From Candidatus Cloacimonadota bacterium (GTDB taxonomy: Bacteria > Cloacimonadota > Cloacimonadia > Cloacimonadales > JAFGVF01), in NCBI GenBank assembly GCA_016838885.1, contig JAEKNW010000284.1, positions 1-37,229 on the forward strand: a stretch of 37,229 nucleotides of DNA, given 5' to 3'. The notes under the pieces are model-generated. The model searched no databases, had not been told where the DNA came from, and was given only the letters and a program-made list of their open reading frames with translations. Shown piece by piece: positions 24,613 to 33,280 of this stretch (position 1 is the first letter of the stretch; every line of letters starts with the position of its first letter). The position numbers and the translations under genes were made by a program.

Positions 24613-27342
24613 CTATCTTGGGTTTCTAATGGCAGCTTGTGCTGCTGATAATCTAGCAATTGGTACACGGAAAGGTGAACATGATACATAATTCATGCCT
24701 ACACCGTGACAGAATTCAACAGAAGATGGCTCACCACCATGTTCTCCACAAATACCTACTTTAAGGTCAGGTCTAACAGATCTACCTCTTTCAGTACCCA
24801 TCTGAACTAACTGGCCAACACCTGTTTGGTCTAGTTTTTGGAATGGATCATCTTTCAATATACCTTTCTCGAGATAAACAGGTAAGAATTTACCGGCATC
24901 ATCACGTGAGTAACCAAATGTCATCTGAGTTAAATCATTTGTTCCAAATGAGAAGAATTCAGCATGTTTGGCTATGGCATCAGCTGTTAAAGCAGCTCTA
25001 GGGATTTCAATCATGGTACCTACCAAATAATCTACTTTTGCCCCTTTTTCTGCAAAGACAGCATCTGCAGTTTCTCTGATAATACTTTCTTGAAGTTGGA
25101 ATTCTTCAACAGTTCCAATTAAAGGAACCATAATCTCAGGATGAACATCAACACCTGCTTTTTTCACATTAACAGCAGCCTCAATGATAGCACGGGCTTG
25201 CATTGCAGTGATTTCAGGATATGTGTTACCTAAACGACAGCCTCTATGACCAAGCATTGGGTTAAACTCAGCAAGTTCTTCAACTTTAGCCTTAACTTCT
25301 TCAACAGAAATTCCCATTTCATCAGCCATAATTTGTTGGTTTTCATCCTCATGTGGTACAAACTCGTGAAGTGGTGGGTCTAACAATCTAATTGTTACCC
25401 CAAATCCATCCATAGCTTTGAAAATACCTTCAAAATCTTCTCTTTGATAAGGAAGAATCTTAGCAAGAGCTGCTTCTCTTCCTGCTGTATCATTTGAAAG
25501 AATCATCTCACGAACAGCTTTAATTCTTTCACCTTCGAAGAACATGTGCTCTGTACGACAAAGTCCGATTCCTTGTGCACCGAATTGACGAGCTACAAGA
25601 GCATCATTTGGAGTGTCTGCATTTGTTCTTACATACATGTTTGAATATTTGTCAGCTATCTTCATCAATTTACCAAAGGTTCCTGATAATTCAGGGTCAA
25701 TAGTTTTGATTTGGCCATCATAAACTTCACCGGTTGAACCATTTAAAGAGATGAAATCATTTTCTCTATATACTTTACCATCAATAGTTAAAGTTCTTTC
25801 ACGGTAGTTGATTCTTAAGGCACCAACCCCAGAGACACAGCATTTACCCATACCGCGAGCTACAACTGCTGCGTGTGATGTCATACCACCACGAGCTGTT
25901 AAGATACCTTCAGCAGAATCCATTCCTGATAAATCTTCAGGAGATGTTTCAATCCTAACTAAGATAATCTTCTCACCGTCTGCATATCTTTTTACAGCTT
26001 CATCTGAGAAGAAACAAATTTTACCTGTAGCAGCTCCGGGAGATGCCGGTAAACCTTTTGCTAAAACTTTTGCACTTGCAACAGCTTCTTTGTCAAATAC
26101 CGGGTGGAGAAGTTCATCTAATTTATTAGGTGCAACTCTTAATACAGCTGTTTCTTCATCAATAAATCCTTCTTCTACCATCTCAACAGCCATTCTAACC
26201 ATTGCTGAACCGGTTCTCTTACCACTTCTGGTTTGAAGTAACCACAATTTACCATCTTGAATAGTGAATTCAAGATCTTGCATGTCTTTATAGTGATTTT
26301 CTAATTTTTCTTGAATTTCATCTAACTCTTTATAAACAGTTGGCATTGTCTCTTCTAAAGATGGGAATTTTGCTGCTCTCTCTTCTTCAGTAACACCGGC
26401 TAATTTAGCCCATCTACGTGAACCTTCTAGAGTGATTTCTTGAGGAGTTCTAACACCGGCAACCACATCTTCACCTTGGGCATTAATTAAGTACTCACCA
26501 TTAAAGATGTTCTCACCAGTTCCTGCATCACGGGTAAAAGCAACACCGGTTGCTGAATTGTTACCCATGTTACCATAAACCATGGCCTGTACATTAACTG
26601 CAGTTCCCCATTCACCTGGGATTGAATTCATCTTTCTGTAATAGATAGCTCTGTCATTGTTCCAGCTTCCAAATACAGCAAAAACAGCACCCCATAATTG
26701 ATCCCATGGATCATTAGGGAATTCATTACCAGTGTTTTCCTTAACTGCTACTTTGAACTTAGCAACTAATTCTTTTAAATCATCTACTGTTAAATCTAAA
26801 TCACTTTCAACATGTTTCGCTTCTTTAACTTCTTCAATGATCTCTTCAAAAGGATCTATATCTTCTTTGGATTTTGGTTTCATATCCATAACAACATCGC
26901 CATACATCTGGACAAATCTACGATAAGAATCCCAAGCAAATCTATCATTACCTGTTCTCTTAGCAATACCTTCTACTGCATCATCATTTAACCCTAAGTT
27001 TAAAACTGTGTCCATCATACCTGGCATTGATATTCTAGCACCAGAGCGTACTGAAAGTAAAAGAGGATTTTCACTTGAACCAAACTTTGTTCCAAGAATG
27101 CTTTCCAAATTTGCTATTGCATGCTCTACTTCAGCCTTTAATAAAGTCTTTGATTTCTCTTGACCAACTTGATTATACTCTGTACAAACTTCAGTTGTAA
27201 TTGTAAATCCTGGAGGTACCGGAACTCCTATTAAGTTCATCTCTGCTAAGTTAGCACCCTTACCACCAAGAAGGTTTTTCATTGTACTATTGCCTTCTGC
27301 TTTTCCATCGCCAAATAAATAAACGCGTTTCATGTCGGACAT
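24613..27342 (-). CDS. ppdK: Pyruvate, phosphate dikinase
   Basis: 909 residues, the normal bacterial PPDK length. It interconverts pyruvate + ATP + Pi and PEP + AMP + PPi; in anaerobes it serves PPi-saving glycolysis or gluconeogenesis. Start at ATG 27342: GGGAGGA lies 5 nt upstream, while the further upstream TTG (27354) overlaps that site. The N-terminal ATP-binding region has GGKGANLAEM and PVPPGFTITTEVC. The swivelling phosphohistidine is in GGMTSHAAVVARG (His490). The C-terminal PEP-binding TIM barrel includes MIEIPRAAL, FFSFGTNDLTQ and catalytic GICGEHGGEP. It is convergent with the LPS operon. Confidence 0.98.
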   Translation of the reverse strand: MSDMKRVYLFGDGKAEGNSTMKNLLGGKGANLAEMNLIGVPVPPGFTITTEVCTEYNQVGQEKSKTLLKAEVEHAIANLESILGTKFGSSENPLLLSVRSGARISMPGMMDTVLNLGLNDDAVEGIAKRTGNDRFAWDSYRRFVQMYGDVVMDMKPKSKEDIDPFEEIIEEVKEAKHVESDLDLTVDDLKELVAKFKVAVKENTGNEFPNDPWDQLWGAVFAVFGSWNNDRAIYYRKMNSIPGEWGTAVNVQAMVYGNMGNNSATGVAFTRDAGTGENIFNGEYLINAQGEDVVAGVRTPQEITLEGSRRWAKLAGVTEEERAAKFPSLEETMPTVYKELDEIQEKLENHYKDMQDLEFTIQDGKLWLLQTRSGKRTGSAMVRMAVEMVEEGFIDEETAVLRVAPNKLDELLHPVFDKEAVASAKVLAKGLPASPGAATGKICFFSDEAVKRYADGEKIILVRIETSPEDLSGMDSAEGILTARGGMTSHAAVVARGMGKCCVSGVGALRINYRERTLTIDGKVYRENDFISLNGSTGEVYDGQIKTIDPELSGTFGKLMKIADKYSNMYVRTNADTPNDALVARQFGAQGIGLCRTEHMFFEGERIKAVREMILSNDTAGREAALAKILPYQREDFEGIFKAMDGFGVTIRLLDPPLHEFVPHEDENQQIMADEMGISVEEVKAKVEELAEFNPMLGHRGCRLGNTYPEITAMQARAIIEAAVNVKKAGVDVHPEIMVPLIGTVEEFQLQESIIRETADAVFAEKGAKVDYLVGTMIEIPRAALTADAIAKHAEFFSFGTNDLTQMTFGYSRDDAGKFLPVYLEKGILKDDPFQKLDQTGVGQLVQMGTERGRSVRPDLKVGICGEHGGEPSSVEFCHGVGMNYVSCSPFRVPIARLSAAQAAIRNPR

Positions 27343-27407
27343 TATTCCTCCCAATTATTTTAGGTTTATTATGTTAATACTTTATCTCAGTAAATTTTCA
27401 CCTAAAC

Positions 27408-27436
27408 ATAACTATTAATACTTACTAATCTGTCAA
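27408..27436 (-). promoter_or_regulatory. Candidate promoter of ppdK
   Basis: Minus-strand TTGACA (27436-27431), 17-nt spacer, AGTTAT (27413-27408); 94 nt before the ATG. The box lies just upstream of the end of the DUF3795 gene. Confidence 0.45.
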
Positions 27437-27440
27437 TAAT

Positions 27441-27869
27441 TTATTTTGCACCCTTTCCTAAGGCTATTTTTCCATGAAAATATTTATCCTTTATAGTTTG
27501 TGAATTATCTAAAAAGTAATTTATTCCCTGACTCTTGATAAGGGATAAATTATAAACTTTTAAATTGTGGGGGTAGCTGTTAGCTCCATCTGCTAAAGGC
27601 TGATACCTCTGGCAAGGAAAATCATCACACTCAAAACAGTAGCGTAAATCCTTGTCCTCAGCACATTTGTATGTTTCACATTTAGAAGACATTAAAACAC
27701 ATCTTCCACCATTTGCATTACAGCCTGCACATGGTAATTTATCCCGGGGAATCCCCTTGGAAACTAACTGCTCCAATAACTCACTATTATCTCGACTTAA
27801 GTACAATTCACAAATACTGCAATCTAAACCACATTTGGCTACTAATCCTTCCCTTTTGCTTGAGTTCAT
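27441..27869 (-). CDS. DUF3795-type cysteine-rich protein
   Basis: 142 residues from ATG 27869, chosen because AAGGAGAG lies just before it; the upstream TTG (27887) would overlap that site. KCGLDCSICELY is the DUF3795 opening, followed by CAGCNANGGRC, SSKCETYKCAEDKDLRYCFECDDFPCQRY. About a dozen Cys in CxxC-like pairs imply zinc or Fe-S binding. Function is unknown in the family. It lies 98 nt upstream of ppdK on the same strand, so cotranscription is possible but ppdK has its own promoter candidate. Confidence 0.85.
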   Translation of the reverse strand: MNSSKREGLVAKCGLDCSICELYLSRDNSELLEQLVSKGIPRDKLPCAGCNANGGRCVLMSSKCETYKCAEDKDLRYCFECDDFPCQRYQPLADGANSYPHNLKVYNLSLIKSQGINYFLDNSQTIKDKYFHGKIALGKGAK

Positions 27870-28080
27870 TGTCTCTCCTTCTCTCAAATAGAATCATCAA
27901 TCTTTGCTAAAAACAGCTCGAAATCTCCAGATGTACATGGAACAAGACATGTCTTTAAATTTCTCATATATGTGAAATTAAAATAATAATAGTTGATTTA
28001 TGAGTCAAGTAAAAAAATGGTTAATTTTTTGTTCAATTATTGGAGACTGTTCAACAATCAAGGCACCCTCTCAATAGCTT
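27870..28080. other. AT-rich upstream region of the DUF3795 gene
   Basis: Minus-strand TTGACT (28008-28003) with TATTTT 17 nt downstream is a candidate promoter about 135 nt from the DUF3795 start. 28040-28080 shows no gene or clear structure. Confidence 0.4.
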
Positions 28081-28208
28081 ATCCTTAAGGAAAGTTATTA
28101 TATTGCCCATCTTAAGGTTTTCTTGACATTTTATAGTGATTGTTTATTGGTAACGAAGCATCTTCTGTCGGACGGTGGAGATTCTCTCCGCCCCAAGCTG
28201 TAAGCTTG
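28081..28208. repeat. 128-bp repeat, inverted copy of 2937-3063
   Basis: The reverse complement matches 2937-3063 with only a few substitutions and one extra base. The block includes GTCGGACGGTGG, GGAGATTCTCTCC and CCAAGCTGTAAGCTTG. 28209-28300 continues with shared words (ATCCCGAAGGGAT, AGTGTTCCAAGACACT, CCCAAATAATTCAGTAGA). Confidence 0.85.
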
Positions 28209-28301
28209 TTTCTATTAAATCCCGAAGGGATGAAAATATAATAGGCAGTGTTCCAAGACACTGTTAATCCCAAATAATTCAGTAGATCTTTGAGAATAGT
28301 A

Positions 28302-28439
28302 CTCTGGGATTGCGGGCTTCCAGCCCGTATTAGAAACCGGTAACTCGTTGCCGGTTCTTATCATCTTGCTGTTAGCAAGATAGATAATTTCTCCCCTTTA
28401 GGAGAAATGAATACGGGCTGGAAGCCCGCAATCCCAGAG
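28302..28439. repeat. Cloverleaf-like inverted repeat: 30-bp stem enclosing three hairpins
   Basis: 28302-28331 is the perfect reverse complement of 28410-28439 (30 bp). The 78-nt interior holds AACCGG/CCGGTT (28335-28356), ATCTTGCT-gtt-AGCAAGAT (28363-28381) and ATTTCTCC/GGAGAAAT (28387-28408). No protein is plausible. The GC content of the arms is far above the surrounding sequence. Confidence 0.9.
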
Positions 28440-28538
28440 AATTTGCCGCAATCCCAGAGAATTTGCCGCAATCCCAGAGAATTTGCCCGCAATCCCAGAG
28501 AATTTGCCCGCAATCCCAGAGAATTTGCCCGCAATCCC
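28427..28538. repeat. Tandem 20-21 bp array, five copies plus a partial
   Basis: Units begin at 28427, 28447, 28467, 28488 and 28509 (CGCAATCCCAGAGAATTTGC, with an extra C in the later units), then a partial unit at 28530. The first unit is the end of the right arm of the 30-bp inverted repeat, so the array looks like an expansion of that arm. There are no spacers, so it is not CRISPR. 28540-28790 shows no gene; TAGATGCCCAATGAACCCC/TAGATGCCCAATAAAAAG is a short direct repeat near 28691-28730. Confidence 0.93.
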
Positions 28539-28872
28539 GGTTAAGAATGCCATCAGGGATGTTAGTGCTCCTAGATAAGAAGTCGCGCTCCAAGTCAGGA
28601 AAAGCTCATTTTGCATGAGGCTGTCTATTATCAATCTCATTACCACTTGTCTATTGTATCACTGTTAGCTTTTAGTCTAACAGTGACCTAATAGATGCCC
28701 AATGAACCCCAATAGATGCCCAATAAAAAGACAAGACATCAAAAATATAAATTAAAAAAAATCAATAGAGGAAATCCAATATTCGAAAGAGAAATTTAAA
28801 TTTGCTAATTAAGTAAATTATTTTATATTAATTATAAAATTAGATATTAATATAAAAAAAGGAGAAATTAAG

Positions 28873-29373
28873 ATGGCAAAGATAACTTTGAAAGGACATG
28901 AAATAAATAGTAATGGAAATTTACCGGAAGTGGGAGCAACAGCTCCAGAATTTACTTTAATTAAGAATGATTTAAGCCCAGCAAAATTAAGTGATTATAG
29001 GGGCAAGAAGGTAATACTAAACATTTTTCCAAGTTTGGATACCGGAGTTTGCGCAGCCTCAGTTAGAAAATTCAATGCTGAGCTTAATAACTTAGATAAT
29101 ACTGTAGTCCTATGTATATCTCGTGATTTACCATTTGCACAAGCCAGATTTTGTGGCGCGGAAGGATTGGATAAAGTGATTACTCTTAGTGAAATGAGAG
29201 GTGAGGAGTTCTCTACAAGTTATGGTGTGCAAATTGTGGATGGTCCAATGGCTGGATTAATGGCAAGAAGTGTCGTAATTATCAATGAAGAAGGCAAAGT
29301 TACTTATACTGAGTTAGTTCCTGAAATTGTTCAAGAACCTGACTATAATAGTGCTTTAGCTAGTTTGAAATAA
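28873..29373 (+). CDS. tpx: Thiol peroxidase (atypical 2-Cys peroxiredoxin)
   Basis: 166 residues. It reduces H2O2 and alkyl hydroperoxides using thioredoxin. Peroxidatic Cys60 in SLDTGVCAASVRKFN and resolving Cys94 in ARFCGAEG are spaced as in E. coli Tpx (61/95). GATAPEFTL and GLMARSVVIINEEGKVTYTELVPEI are family blocks. GGAG lies 8 nt before the ATG, in a very AT-rich leader. It is monocistronic, flanked on both sides by repeats; its stop codon is the first part of an AAGCTT-type palindrome. Confidence 0.97.
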   Translation: MAKITLKGHEINSNGNLPEVGATAPEFTLIKNDLSPAKLSDYRGKKVILNIFPSLDTGVCAASVRKFNAELNNLDNTVVLCISRDLPFAQARFCGAEGLDKVITLSEMRGEEFSTSYGVQIVDGPMAGLMARSVVIINEEGKVTYTELVPEIVQEPDYNSALASLK

Positions 29374-29640
29374 GCTTTTCCAAGCTTGGTGAAATCTGGT
29401 GGCAAGGGTGGCCCAGTCCATATCCCTACGCTTCAGTTAGCAGTAGGTTAGTAGCTGGGTTAGATTCAGGAGACAAGTGGCCTGGAGTGGAAGCACCCTT
29501 GCTTCCACAACCAAGCTTTTTTAAGCTTGGTGTGGGCGGAAACGCCCGCCTTTCGACCCCGGGCTCAAGATTGTGGTTAGCTTCAGCGGGAATCCCCTAC
29601 TCTAGTCGGCAGTAAGCGGGCAAGCTACCCGCATTCCCAC
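29372..29640. repeat. Hairpin-repeat array directly abutting tpx
   Basis: AAGCTTTTCCAAGCTT starts at the tpx stop codon, followed by a full module b (GTGAAATCTGG..., TGGAGTGGAAGCACCCTTGC) to about 29530. An inverted module a follows to about 29610 (GGGCGGAAACGCCCGCC, GCTCAAGATTGTGGTTAGC, TACTCTAGTCGG). 29641-29850 is plain AT-rich sequence with no gene seen. Confidence 0.85.
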
Positions 29641-29854
29641 TTACTTGAAATATCATCCAATAATTATAAAAAAAGAAACTATAAAGAATGCTAATGTAAA
29701 TATTGCAGAGGAATTATTTTTAATTATTATCCAAAAACCGGGACATTTTGGAAAAGTGGATCCTATATAATAGTGAAGGGTTAAAATTTTTTCAAAAGAA
29801 TGAGGGGGTAAGGGGGAGAAGTTTATAGGCTAATTGGTCCGAATAAAAAAAACA

Positions 29855-29883
29855 TTGACTAATCTTCTCTCTTTCTAAATTTA
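29855..29883 (+). promoter_or_regulatory. Candidate promoter of the nuclease-helicase/glycosyltransferase operon
   Basis: TTGACT (29855-29860) 60 nt before the ATG. The -10 is not clear at 17 nt (AATTTA). The Shine-Dalgarno before ATG 29915 is weak (TTGGA). Confidence 0.4.
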
Positions 29884-29914
29884 TTACAATAACAAAAATA
29901 TTGGATGTAAAAAT

Positions 29915-32900
29915 ATGGTTCGAATCCTAAGTGATGAGAGAATTGTCTCCTATTGTGACTGGTTAGAAGAGATATCTAGAGATAATGGTAGTGAAGATTC
30001 TTTGAAGGTCTTAAATTTACGGAATCTCTTAGAATCCTTTTATGAAGAGATAAGCAGTGAGTTTAAGGAGTCTTTCCCTAATCTTTATAGTAGATTCACT
30101 TATGCTAACGAATATTATAATTTTGATAATGACCTACAAGCAAACTTGAACGGTATCCGTATCTTATATAATAAAGTAGTCCATGGAGAAATAAAAAATA
30201 TCTCATCAAAAAGTCTCAAAAGTAGCATCTATTATCTTTATCTACTGGTTTGTCAATTCACTGAGAGAAGGATTAGTAGTTTAGAAGCTGACTTTGCTGA
30301 TATAGAGATAGAACAATTTACCAAGATTCAAAAGAGTCCTCATACCCCAGTTTCTCATCTATCTTTAATAGTAGATAGGTGGGACTTAATTCAACAGAAT
30401 GACGGGAGTTTCAAGAGTGAAATTGTAGGTTATGAGAAAGATGGAGATGAAGAGATTAAGGTTTTAGTTTGGGATTTAAAAGATTCTGAAAACCCAAAAG
30501 ATAATTTTGTATATGGTAAAAAGATAGGATCTATTGCTAAATTGCTATGGCAGTGCTGTAACTTGATATTTTATCATATCAAACAAAATTCAAATGATGA
30601 AAGAGTTTATTTTACTCAATCTAATACCAAGATAGTCTTAGAAGCTGATTTTTTATTAGATGCCACGACTATTGCTAAGTGTTTTCAGAATAATAGTGCT
30701 TATCACAAAATTGCAGTAATTTCACTCTTTGATAAAGCCGGGATATCCATACCCATGGTTACAGGTAATTTTGTTAATCAGATGTTAGATAGAATGATCT
30801 CCGGTAATCATCGTGATTTCAATACTACTTTTAAAGAATGTGTTCATTCCTCTGTGTTGACTTCCTTAAGTTTAGGAACTGGTAACCTGGTTGATATAAT
30901 GGAGAACATCAAGCAGAATCACTACTCTAATCTACAAAACTTGTGTGAAAAAATAAAAGATATCAGAGTTACTACTGAGCCGACTTTTTATTCTCCTCAA
31001 TATGGACTCTTTGGTCGGCTGGATGGTCTCTTAGAAGGAGAGACTGATGATTCTAATAGGCGTTCAATCTTTGAATTAAAAAGTGGAAGTGTACCCAAGT
31101 TTGGAGTGTGGATTAATCATGCAATTCAAGTTCATATTTATGATATGTTGCTAAGTTCACTCTATGGAGAGGGGAGAACAGGGTCTTCCATGATATTTTA
31201 TAGTCAAGATAAGCAGGGCGAATTACGCAATATTGCCCCGGCACCTTTTATGGAACAACATATCTTGATGGTCAGGAATTGTATAGTTAGTGAATTTAAA
31301 GCCTTGGCTGAAGGTTCTCTTGATATTATTAAATACTTTAAGGAGATAGATCTTAAGAGGATTCCTAAGTTTAGTTTAGAGAGATTTCAAGTTATTCAAG
31401 CTGCTATAGCAAATCTATCTTTGGAAGAGAAGAGTTACTTTTCAAACTATCTGAGTTTTCTCTTTAGAGAAATATGGGCGACTAAAACCGGGGCTTATAC
31501 CAAGAAAACAGGAGTGAATTCTGGGAAATCAGGTTTTTCTTCACTCTGGACTTCTTCCTTAATAGAAAAAGAAGATAACCCACGTGTTCTGACTAACCTA
31601 AAATTTGCCGGCTATGAAGATAATTTACTGCTGTTTAATCGACCAAAAGAGATAAAGACTCTAAGTTTAAGAGAAGGAGACAGGGTAATTCTCTATTTAT
31701 ATGCAGATAAAATATTATCTCAAGTATTGAAATGTTCCCTTAACTATATCGATTCGAACCAGATAGCTCTTTCACCCAGAAATGCTGAAATTAATAAAAG
31801 TCTCTTTTTAAATGAAGATAACTGGATTATCCAAGCAGACACAGGTGATGCCAATCTCTTTGGTTTAATGACTTCCTTATCTGAATTTGTTGTCTCTGCA
31901 GAAGCAAATCGTCAGCTTCTTCTAGGCAAAGTTAGACCACGCTTTGACCCCAAATTCCAATATCAAGATGCTGATGAATATCTGAATCCGATTATTCAAA
32001 AAGCTCTCTCTTCTCAAGATTATTTCTTGTTACAGGGACCTCCTGGGACAGGGAAGACCTCATCATTTCTTTTAAGGTGTATTTCCTACCTAAACAATAA
32101 AAGTTCAGAAAAAGTCTTGGTCTTAGCCTTTACGAATCGAGCCATTGATGAAGTGTGCTTGAAGTTGAATCAAGCTGAACTTAAATATCTTAGATTAGGC
32201 TCTAGTAGCAGTGATTCAATCTCGTCACTTAATAATCTCTGCCATGAAGCAGAGAAACTTCAAGAAATCTCACAGAGGATTAGCACTTACCGCATCTTCT
32301 GTTCCACTGTAGCCTCTTATCATGCCAATAGAGAGGCTCTACATAACATTATTAGTTTTGATACCCTCTTTATAGATGAAGCCTCACAATTGATTGAACC
32401 GGAGCTCATCGGGATAACCAAGAATTTCCAAAGATTTATTCTTATCGGTGATCAGAATCAACTGCCGGCTATTAGTATACAAAGTGATAATAATCAAGGG
32501 TGCCAAGATCAGCTTCTTAACAACCTTAATATCCATAGCTTCCGTCAATCTCTCTTTGAAAGATTATTTGCCAATGCTCAAACTAAGGGCTGGAAACATG
32601 CTTATCATACCCTAACCCATCACTATCGCATGCATCAAGAAATTGCTGATTTGATTAATCTAAACTATGATAATCAATTAATGACTAAGATAGAAAGACA
32701 GACCAATGCTCACTTTTTTGAGAATTATACACCTAGCAATAATAATCTGGTAAAAAATATTCTCGCTAAAAACAGGTGTATCTTCATCGATATCCCCGAT
32801 AAAACTAGCAGTAAGATTTCTCACTTAGAAGCTATAGTTGTTAAGAAGTTGCTTCAAGCAATACTAACTTCATATCAAGAAAGCTTGACATCAAACACAG

Positions 32901-33280
32901 TTGGAGTAATATGTAATTGGAGATCGCAGATTAACTTAATCAAAGAAATAACCCAAGATCTACTTTCCGGTAAGGATGTTACTATTGATACTGTGGAAAG
33001 ATACCAAGGATCAGAAAGAGATATAATAATCTACTCTCTAACAGTAAATTATCATCACCAGTTAGAATTGCTGCAATCTCTCACTCCAAATAGAAGAGTT
33101 GACAGAAAACTTAATGTCGCACTTTCTCGATCCAGAGAACAGATTATTGTAATAGGTAACGCTTCAGTTTTAAGCTCATTACCTCAATATGCTATGTTGA
33201 TTGACCAAATAAAACGTTCTTTTTTATATATTGGATTCAACCAAGCAAGCAAAGAATTTTTTAACCAAAGGGAGAATTAA
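29915..33280 (+). CDS. Dna2-like fused RecB-type nuclease and superfamily 1 helicase
   Basis: 1121-residue DNA-processing enzyme. The N-terminal ~340 residues have no recognised motif. The RecB/Cas4-type PD-(D/E)XK nuclease is at about 350-410: Asp370 in GRLDGLLEG, Glu387-Leu-Lys389 in FELKSGS, and QxxxY (Gln405-Tyr409). The SF1B helicase has Walker A GPPGTGKT (708-715), FTNRAIDEV (motif Ia region), Walker B DEAS (821-824), GDQNQLPAI (motif III), HHYRMHQEIADLIN, TVERYQGSERDIIIYS (motif V) and LNVALSRSREQIIVIG (motif VI). Order and motifs resemble eukaryotic Dna2, but no clear Fe-S cysteine set around the nuclease was seen. Its stop overlaps the next start (TAATG). A repair or replication-fork role is likely; a defence role is possible but nothing beside it supports that. 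Confidence 0.9.
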   Translation: MVRILSDERIVSYCDWLEEISRDNGSEDSLKVLNLRNLLESFYEEISSEFKESFPNLYSRFTYANEYYNFDNDLQANLNGIRILYNKVVHGEIKNISSKSLKSSIYYLYLLVCQFTERRISSLEADFADIEIEQFTKIQKSPHTPVSHLSLIVDRWDLIQQNDGSFKSEIVGYEKDGDEEIKVLVWDLKDSENPKDNFVYGKKIGSIAKLLWQCCNLIFYHIKQNSNDERVYFTQSNTKIVLEADFLLDATTIAKCFQNNSAYHKIAVISLFDKAGISIPMVTGNFVNQMLDRMISGNHRDFNTTFKECVHSSVLTSLSLGTGNLVDIMENIKQNHYSNLQNLCEKIKDIRVTTEPTFYSPQYGLFGRLDGLLEGETDDSNRRSIFELKSGSVPKFGVWINHAIQVHIYDMLLSSLYGEGRTGSSMIFYSQDKQGELRNIAPAPFMEQHILMVRNCIVSEFKALAEGSLDIIKYFKEIDLKRIPKFSLERFQVIQAAIANLSLEEKSYFSNYLSFLFREIWATKTGAYTKKTGVNSGKSGFSSLWTSSLIEKEDNPRVLTNLKFAGYEDNLLLFNRPKEIKTLSLREGDRVILYLYADKILSQVLKCSLNYIDSNQIALSPRNAEINKSLFLNEDNWIIQADTGDANLFGLMTSLSEFVVSAEANRQLLLGKVRPRFDPKFQYQDADEYLNPIIQKALSSQDYFLLQGPPGTGKTSSFLLRCISYLNNKSSEKVLVLAFTNRAIDEVCLKLNQAELKYLRLGSSSSDSISSLNNLCHEAEKLQEISQRISTYRIFCSTVASYHANREALHNIISFDTLFIDEASQLIEPELIGITKNFQRFILIGDQNQLPAISIQSDNNQGCQDQLLNNLNIHSFRQSLFERLFANAQTKGWKHAYHTLTHHYRMHQEIADLINLNYDNQLMTKIERQTNAHFFENYTPSNNNLVKNILAKNRCIFIDIPDKTSSKISHLEAIVVKKLLQAILTSYQESLTSNTVGVICNWRSQINLIKEITQDLLSGKDVTIDTVERYQGSERDIIIYSLTVNYHHQLELLQSLTPNRRVDRKLNVALSRSREQIIVIGNASVLSSLPQYAMLIDQIKRSFLYIGFNQASKEFFNQREN

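Noticed and set aside
28302-28439. tRNA or tmRNA gene suggested by the cloverleaf-like shape
   Set aside because: The closing stem is 30 bp, no T-loop (GTTCGAATC-like) or CCA end is present, and no anticodon arm fits.
28427-28538. Possible CRISPR array
   Set aside because: Units are head-to-tail with no unique spacers and no cas genes nearby.
28372-28646. Two minus-strand ORFs with repeated CGQILWD / GKFSGIA
   Set aside because: They are translations of the 20-21 bp tandem array.
29915-33280. Defence system around the nuclease-helicase
   Set aside because: Neighbours are glycosyltransferases and housekeeping genes; no second defence component was found, so the repair interpretation is kept.
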